Assembly: GCA_004014935.1 (NCBI GenBank)
Contig: CP025324.1
Span: forward strand, 868,001-932,000
Length of the DNA: 64,000 nucleotides
Direction: 5' to 3'
DNA from: Saccharomycopsis malanga
Lineage: Eukaryota > Ascomycota > Saccharomycetes > Ascoideales > Saccharomycopsidaceae
Shown: positions 59,593 to 64,000 of the stretch, one piece after another
Numbering within the stretch: the stretch's first letter is position 1
How the letters are laid out: every line of letters begins with the position of its first letter
Notes under the pieces: generated by a model
Seen by the model: only the letters and a program-made list of their open reading frames with translations
Told to the model about the DNA's origin: nothing
The model's database searches: none
Position numbers and translations under genes: made by a program

Positions 59593-61638
59593 CTAACTGG
59601 AACAACTGCACTGGGTCATATATTTATTAGCATCGAACGAATCTTCAGTATCCAACCATTTATTTTGCAAGTTTTTTCCAGTGTTTCCCCATGCGTTTTT
59701 GTCAAATGGCTGGGAAATCATTTTGATAAGCACTTCTAAGGAGGAGATGTCACTACAACGGTTGTCTTTCAAGGTATCTACAACGTCCTCGATGATCCAG
59801 TTGCTAGGTACAAAGACTGGATTATAATGTTTTGAGCGTGCCAATCTTTCGTCATCACTAAGACTGTTTTCATCAATCAACCGAAGATGGTATATTTTCA
59901 ACCAGTGTGCGATTTCCTCGGCGAGTTCATCATGGGTCAAACCTTTGGAGTTTTCGAACCCTTTTGGGATGAATTGCAATGCGTAATCTTTATAATTGAC
60001 CAACATTGTAGGGTCTTGGCCCGGTTGGGTTAGTTTTTGGTCGAAAAACCTCAAGCCGTTAAGAATTACAAAGAATCTATTGTAGTTTATCTGGGTGTTC
60101 CATAGCATTTTCAACATTGGAGAGATTATCTTGTCGTTATCATTTTCTTTTACAGAAGCAAAACCAAGTCTTTTACAGAACACCTCTACATAAGTTTTCA
60201 AGAATTCAGTTTCGTAAGCAGAGGCGCATAAATCGATTACTCTGTTGGCTCTTTTGGACACGATTTCTTCCCATTCTGGAAGAAACTTGCCTTGTTTGAA
60301 TTGTACGTTATCTACGAGCTCAGGACCTGCGCCAAGAAGCTCGCCGAGGTTTTCTCCGAGCCGGGTCAAGTTCCACCAGATGGCACTGGGCACGTTGTCG
60401 TAACCGTACCGGTTTTCGTGGTCCTCGCTATTTGGGGTGTAGTTGGGGTCAAACTGGTCCATTATGGCAAAAGGCCCGAAATCAATGCACAATCCAACAA
60501 TAGAGGTGTTGTCGGTGTTAAGAACACCGTTTAGAAACCCGTAGACCTGCGTTAAAGCAGTGGTTCTTGCATTCCGCATAGTTACTTCTTTATAGAACCT
60601 GTCGTACTGAGTTGGCGAGTCTAGCTCTTCAAATGGGGGTAACTTGTTCTTGTAGACGTTTTCAATGCAATAATCTGCCAATTCACGTAAGGCAATACGG
60701 TCTCGTCTGTATTTGAACAAATCAAAGCTGCCCACACGTATCCAGCTTTCTGCAAAACGTGCCACCACTGCACAGGTTTCTGCTGCTCCACGCTGAGCAT
60801 ACGTCTTGGGCAACCCTGTGATAGCCAAAGAGCGGGTGGTGGGGATGCCTATTGCGTTCAAATACTCGGAAATCACAAATTCTCGGATGCTGGACCGTAA
60901 TACAGCCTTTCCGTCAGCAAACCGCGAGAACGGTGTCTTGCCGCTTCCTTTTAGCTGCACCTCGTACGTTTTCAGCTTGTCTTGGCCTGCAATCTCAAAC
61001 AAGTTGGTCACTCGTCCGTCTCCCAATTGCCCGGCAAACTGTCCAAACTGCCAGCCTGCGTACGCCTGGCTGTATGGAAACACGTCGGGCACAATCTTCT
61101 GGCCTGCTACGAGCTCCCGAAACCACGTCTTGTTGGTCTCGTCAAGCTCCACCGACATGTCCAAGTCCAAGTCGCGGGCTGCGTTTGGCGACACTGCAAG
61201 AAACTGGTACTCCTTCCGCACCTCTGGCAACGTATAACTGAAGCTGCCTGCAAGCAATTGCCGGGGCCTATGCAAAAACTGCTCCAGTAAAAACTCTACA
61301 AAAGGCACCTTGTCCTGGAACTTGGCATCCTTGTACTTGTTGCTATAGAAATCGGCTCTGGAATCGTAGTCTAGACCTGCAATCTTCAATTCCTCGGGAA
61401 TCAAATGATACGGCGGATCCGGGATCCGGCTGTCCGCCTTAAGCTTGCCAGGCAACGTCAATGTCTTTGGTCTCTGCAATAAAGTCACGTATTCCGCACA
61501 ATTTGTGCTCTTGTCAAACGCTTTTTGCATCTTAGGGTCGTAGCCACACTCTGAATGATATCTCACTTGTTTAATACTATAAGCCTCACTCGCAACTCTA
61601 TTCGCCAATTTGTTCAAAAGATTCTTCCCTCTATTCAT
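59593..61638 (-). CDS. FMP40: Mitochondrial SelO-family protein AMPylase Fmp40
   Basis: 681 residues from the ATG at 61638. The N terminus is basic and Asn/Ser-rich (MNRGKNLLNKLANRVASEAY), a mitochondrial presequence. The SelO pseudokinase core is complete: GWQFGQFAGQLGDGR, EVQLKGSGKTPFSR, FADGKAVLRSSIREF, then GFLNGVLNTDNTS and IDFGPFAIMDQFDP, with metal-binding Asp and Asn. The C terminus CSCSS holds the cysteines that replace the selenocysteine motif of animal SelO. SelO transfers AMP from ATP to Ser, Thr or Tyr of targets and is linked to redox stress; Fmp40 AMPylates mitochondrial redox proteins in yeast. The motif has Asn (FLNGVLN) where bacterial SelO has His. Confidence 0.94.
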   Translation of the reverse strand: MNRGKNLLNKLANRVASEAYSIKQVRYHSECGYDPKMQKAFDKSTNCAEYVTLLQRPKTLTLPGKLKADSRIPDPPYHLIPEELKIAGLDYDSRADFYSNKYKDAKFQDKVPFVEFLLEQFLHRPRQLLAGSFSYTLPEVRKEYQFLAVSPNAARDLDLDMSVELDETNKTWFRELVAGQKIVPDVFPYSQAYAGWQFGQFAGQLGDGRVTNLFEIAGQDKLKTYEVQLKGSGKTPFSRFADGKAVLRSSIREFVISEYLNAIGIPTTRSLAITGLPKTYAQRGAAETCAVVARFAESWIRVGSFDLFKYRRDRIALRELADYCIENVYKNKLPPFEELDSPTQYDRFYKEVTMRNARTTALTQVYGFLNGVLNTDNTSIVGLCIDFGPFAIMDQFDPNYTPNSEDHENRYGYDNVPSAIWWNLTRLGENLGELLGAGPELVDNVQFKQGKFLPEWEEIVSKRANRVIDLCASAYETEFLKTYVEVFCKRLGFASVKENDNDKIISPMLKMLWNTQINYNRFFVILNGLRFFDQKLTQPGQDPTMLVNYKDYALQFIPKGFENSKGLTHDELAEEIAHWLKIYHLRLIDENSLSDDERLARSKHYNPVFVPSNWIIEDVVDTLKDNRCSDISSLEVLIKMISQPFDKNAWGNTGKNLQNKWLDTEDSFDANKYMTQCSCSS

Positions 61639-61800
61639 TGTCAAAAATCCAAATACATCACCAATTGTTACTAAATCACAGCATTTCCATCATCATCATC
61701 ATCTCTTGCCATTATACACATTCTCCACAATTGCTCATCTGCTTACTAAGCGCCATTGTTCATAATCAAGCTATTTATTGGTTAGTTAGTGCCATAATGA

Positions 61801-62002
61801 CACTGGGCCGGATGGCTAGTGGAAGAGAAAAATGACCTGACAGGACAATTTAGCAGATCGCACTCGAGAAAAGACCTACTAGGCTGAGGAGATTATGATG
61901 AACAGAGCAGGGTTTTCTCATTGGGTTTTCTCATTGGGGTTGACCAAGTTTGTTTAGATTTAGCGTATATACGACACTAATGATATTATTATTATTATTA
62001 TA
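61801..62002 (+). mobile_element. SINE copy with internal rearrangement
   Basis: CACTGGGCCGGATGGCTAGTGG hairpin, GAAGAGAAAAATGACCTGACA and a second GAAAAGACCTACTAGGCTGA. Then comes GATTATGATGAACAGAGCAG and a doubled GGGTTTTCTCATT unit, followed by GACCAAGTTTGTTTAGAT and an (ATT)5 tail. It belongs to the longer 3' variant. Confidence 0.8.
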
Positions 62003-62014
62003 ATACTGTAATAT

Positions 62015-62131
62015 TATCCTATATTAAGCGCGAGCTCAGTGCATGTCAGTTCCGTATATACGCGCTATCTCTAAAGAGATTTGGTAAAGCCTAATCCTGT
62101 CCATCATAATATTCTCTTCTATGAGAGCAGG
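62015..62131 (-). mobile_element. 5'-truncated SINE copy
   Basis: Minus strand: CTCATAGAAGAGAATATTAT, GATGGACAGGATTAGGCTTT, ACCAAATCTCTTTAGAGA, GCGCGTATATACGGAACTGA. The piece AATACTGTAATATTATCCTA just outside is repeated at 63135-63160 beside another copy, suggesting a duplicated block. Confidence 0.75.
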
Positions 62132-62191
62132 AATCAAATGATTAGTTGTAGTTATATACTAAGTTATAATGAAATCTTTAGTCAGAGTAAG

Positions 62192-62308
62192 AATTATTAT
62201 TAGAACTATATACTGAATTAGTATCATAATAATTATTATTAGAACTATATACTGAATTAGTATCATGATAATCATTATAAGAGCTATATACTGAATTAAT
62301 ATCATATT
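62192..62308 (+). repeat. Three tandem 39-bp units
   Basis: Units at 62192-62230, 62231-62269 and 62270-62308 share GAACTATATACTGAATTAGT. The third has diverged by several bases. Related AT-rich words (AGTATTAGATA, AATTAGATACTAAATTATAA) occur on both sides of the SINE at 62423-62763, which seems to have split a longer array. Confidence 0.85.
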
Positions 62309-62419
62309 CTAAAAAAAAAGAAGATATCATACTTTCAAATTGAAGAATATATCATATTTTTAATTAGTATTAGATATTTTCTTATTAATCATATTATTTA
62401 GTAGAGTTAGATATAATTT

Positions 62420-62422
<3 letters not shown>

Positions 62423-62469
<47 letters not shown>

Positions 62470-62763
62470 TATTTCAAGCCCAGTACATAACAGTTTCGTA
62501 TATATACGCTATGTCAAAGGGGACTTGGTAAAACCCATTAATATCCTCTTAATCATAATTTTAACCCCCAATTGGTTGAAAGTTACCACTAGACTTTGGT
62601 CTAGGTCGTGTTTCAGACAGTTGCACTTGCCTGTGAAATCACGTTCAGCATCGTAAAAAGCTGCGAGTAAAAGTGTCGTCTTGGGAATCGAACCCGTGTT
62701 CCTATTAGGTCTTGTTTTTCTCTTCTCCGAGAGCTCTGACCACTGAGCCATTTGGCTCAGTGG
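62423..62763 (-). mobile_element. Full-length tRNA-derived SINE with long (ATT) tail
   Basis: Minus strand: hairpin CCACTGAGCC-AAA-TGGCTCAGTGG with all pairs Watson-Crick. The B box GGTTCGATTCC is at 62694-62684, the body matches the copies at 48788 and 51423, and about 15 perfect (ATT) units (62423-62468) form the tail. The long uninterrupted tail suggests a young insertion. Confidence 0.92.
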
Positions 62764-63144
62764 CAAGGTAATATTTATAATTAGAATTAGATACTAAATT
62801 ATAATCGTACTATTAATATGAGTTTTTATGTATCATTGGTAGTAAACATCTATATGTTTCTAGTCCTATGATCTGACTGACTAGACACATTATCCTTATT
62901 AGCTCTTATTGGTCAGACGTCGATGACTCTCCCGGTATCGATGGCTCTAACGAATATATAAGACCCTATTTCCTCCTTTATTCCTATTTACTTTTTATTC
63001 TTTTACATAGTCAGTCTACGTTTTACCCATTCTCCTGTTAATACAAGCTCGTCTTAATATTAAAATAAGAATATAAACTATAATTAAATTATGTTATATA
63101 TTATTAAATGCGAATGATATCATTGTTATTATCAATACTGTAAT
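62764..63144. other. AT-rich spacer
   Basis: No gene seen. A partial inverted pair GACTAGACAC... GGTCAGACGTCGATG is not convincing. Confidence 0.35.
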
Positions 63145-63290
63145 ATTATCCTATATTACGCGCGAGCAACCTAAATATTAGTGTCGTATAAATGCGCTAT
63201 CCTTAAAGAGATTTGGTAAATTCTAATCCTGTTTATCATGTTTATACGAAACTGATATTTACTGGACTTGAAATACAAGATATTATATGC
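63145..63290. mobile_element. Two facing SINE fragments
   Basis: 63145-63240 is a minus-strand piece (AACAGGATTAGAATTTACCA, AATCTCTTTAAGGATAGC). At 63241-63290 the plus strand has TTTATACGAAACTGATATTT, ACTGGACTTGAAATACAAG and a short tail, directly followed by long repeat G. Confidence 0.7.
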
Positions 63291-64000
63291 CTTTATGCCT
63301 TACTATTGCCAGGTGGCCAAGTTGGTTAGGCCATGCGCCACACAAAACAGTGCAGAATAGTGCAGAATAGTGCAGAAAAACAAGTGTGGCGTTCCTCACT
63401 TGGGGTTTTGGTACTCAATTCGCGCTCTTGACGTTTTGGAGTAATAACCAAACCTTTTATTGAAACAAATGAGTGTTATCCAGGTTGTTTTGATTTGAAA
63501 AAATGTACCCTAATATTTTAAAATTTTTTGCTATATGGGAGTACCATTTATAATAAAAATTATCACGATTTCGCAGAAATTTCTGACAAAAGGGAAAATT
63601 GCCAATTTTGTCAAAAAGTTGATTTTTTCAAGTCATACCCAAGAGTCTTTACAGCAACCTAAACCAAACAAAAGTTATGTTTCTATAGTCTGCAAGATCT
63701 AGAGTTTCATACAAAGTATTTCTCTTTGAGATTTGGCGTTTATGGATTATTTTGTAGAGAGAAAGTATCATCTTGTCGAAAATAATACATAATTCGATAA
63801 AAATTGTCTTTTACACCTCTCAGAGAGACATTTCGATTTTAGTGATGTTATACTACTTTGTTTGTTTACTTTTAGTTTTATTTGCACTTCCTTTAGGATT
63901 TTAATGAGGTTTTATTCAAAAGAAACGCTCATATCAAGATCTAAAAAAGGTATGGTTATTATACGTTATTAGAGGGACTTTTAGTTGATAATAACCATTA
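63291..64000 (+). repeat. Long tRNA-headed non-coding repeat, copy G (runs off the window)
   Basis: Begins TATGCCTTACTATTGCC, with A-box-like TGGCCAAGTTGG at about 63314-63325. Three 10-bp loop units lie near 63347-63376, then GTGTGGCG and a B-like CTCAATTCGCGC. The body follows copies A and C as far as the window end, near position 710 of copy A. Confidence 0.85.

Overview
The window comes from a budding yeast (Saccharomycotina). It carries Cdc3, Sso, Sey1, Stb3, Stm1, New1, Hsp42, Urc1 and Fmp40-type genes. Most genes lack introns; the few introns have GTATGT, GTACGT or GTAAGC donors and TACTAAC or CTAAC branch sites. An E2 of the UBE2W type, Urc1 and the pattern of introns argue against Saccharomyces itself and for a Debaryomycetaceae-like or neighbouring lineage. 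In-frame CTG codons are rare, and I could not decide whether CTG is read as Leu or Ser.

Layout. 1-4.3 kb is a repeat-rich block around a UBE2W-like E2 with one intron. 4.8-7.0 kb is a Mnn1-family mannosyltransferase. 7-13.5 kb is gene-poor and holds one small cysteine-cluster gene and GCATGC-rich low-complexity DNA. 13.5-20 kb has an Aim34-like SAP protein, more repeats and a Gac1-type PP1 targeting subunit. 22-32.5 kb is gene-dense: CDC3, an auxin-efflux-carrier-family protein, SEY1 and STB3. 35-40.7 kb has STM1, which I resolve into three exons including a 19-nt microexon, and an Sso t-SNARE. 42-48.3 kb is a divergent pair, a Zn2Cys6 factor and URC1, with paired CCG-N-CGG sites in front of URC1. 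49.5-61.6 kb has HSP42 with a perfect heat-shock element, NEW1, an Mmt1/2-type mitochondrial metal transporter and FMP40 (SelO). 61.8-64 kb is again repeats.

The most unusual content is the dispersed repeats. One family of about 310 bp has a tRNA-like 5' head with matching A and B boxes, a 5' hairpin, a unique body and an (ATT)n tail. One copy has a near-perfect 14-bp flanking duplication. This is a tRNA-derived SINE family with more than 20 whole or partial copies. A second, non-coding family of about 1 kb has its own tRNA-like head and a 10-bp unit repeated 0-4 times inside a predicted hairpin. Six of its seven copies start directly after a SINE (ATT)n tail, so the two are either parts of one composite element or a pair in which one targets the tail of the other. 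No reverse transcriptase gene is present in the window.

Functional links within the window are few. The Zn2Cys6 factor and URC1 may form a regulator-target pair. STM1 and NEW1 both act on the ribosome, and HSP42, MMT-like and FMP40 belong to stress and mitochondrial biology. Otherwise the genes look like unrelated neighbours.
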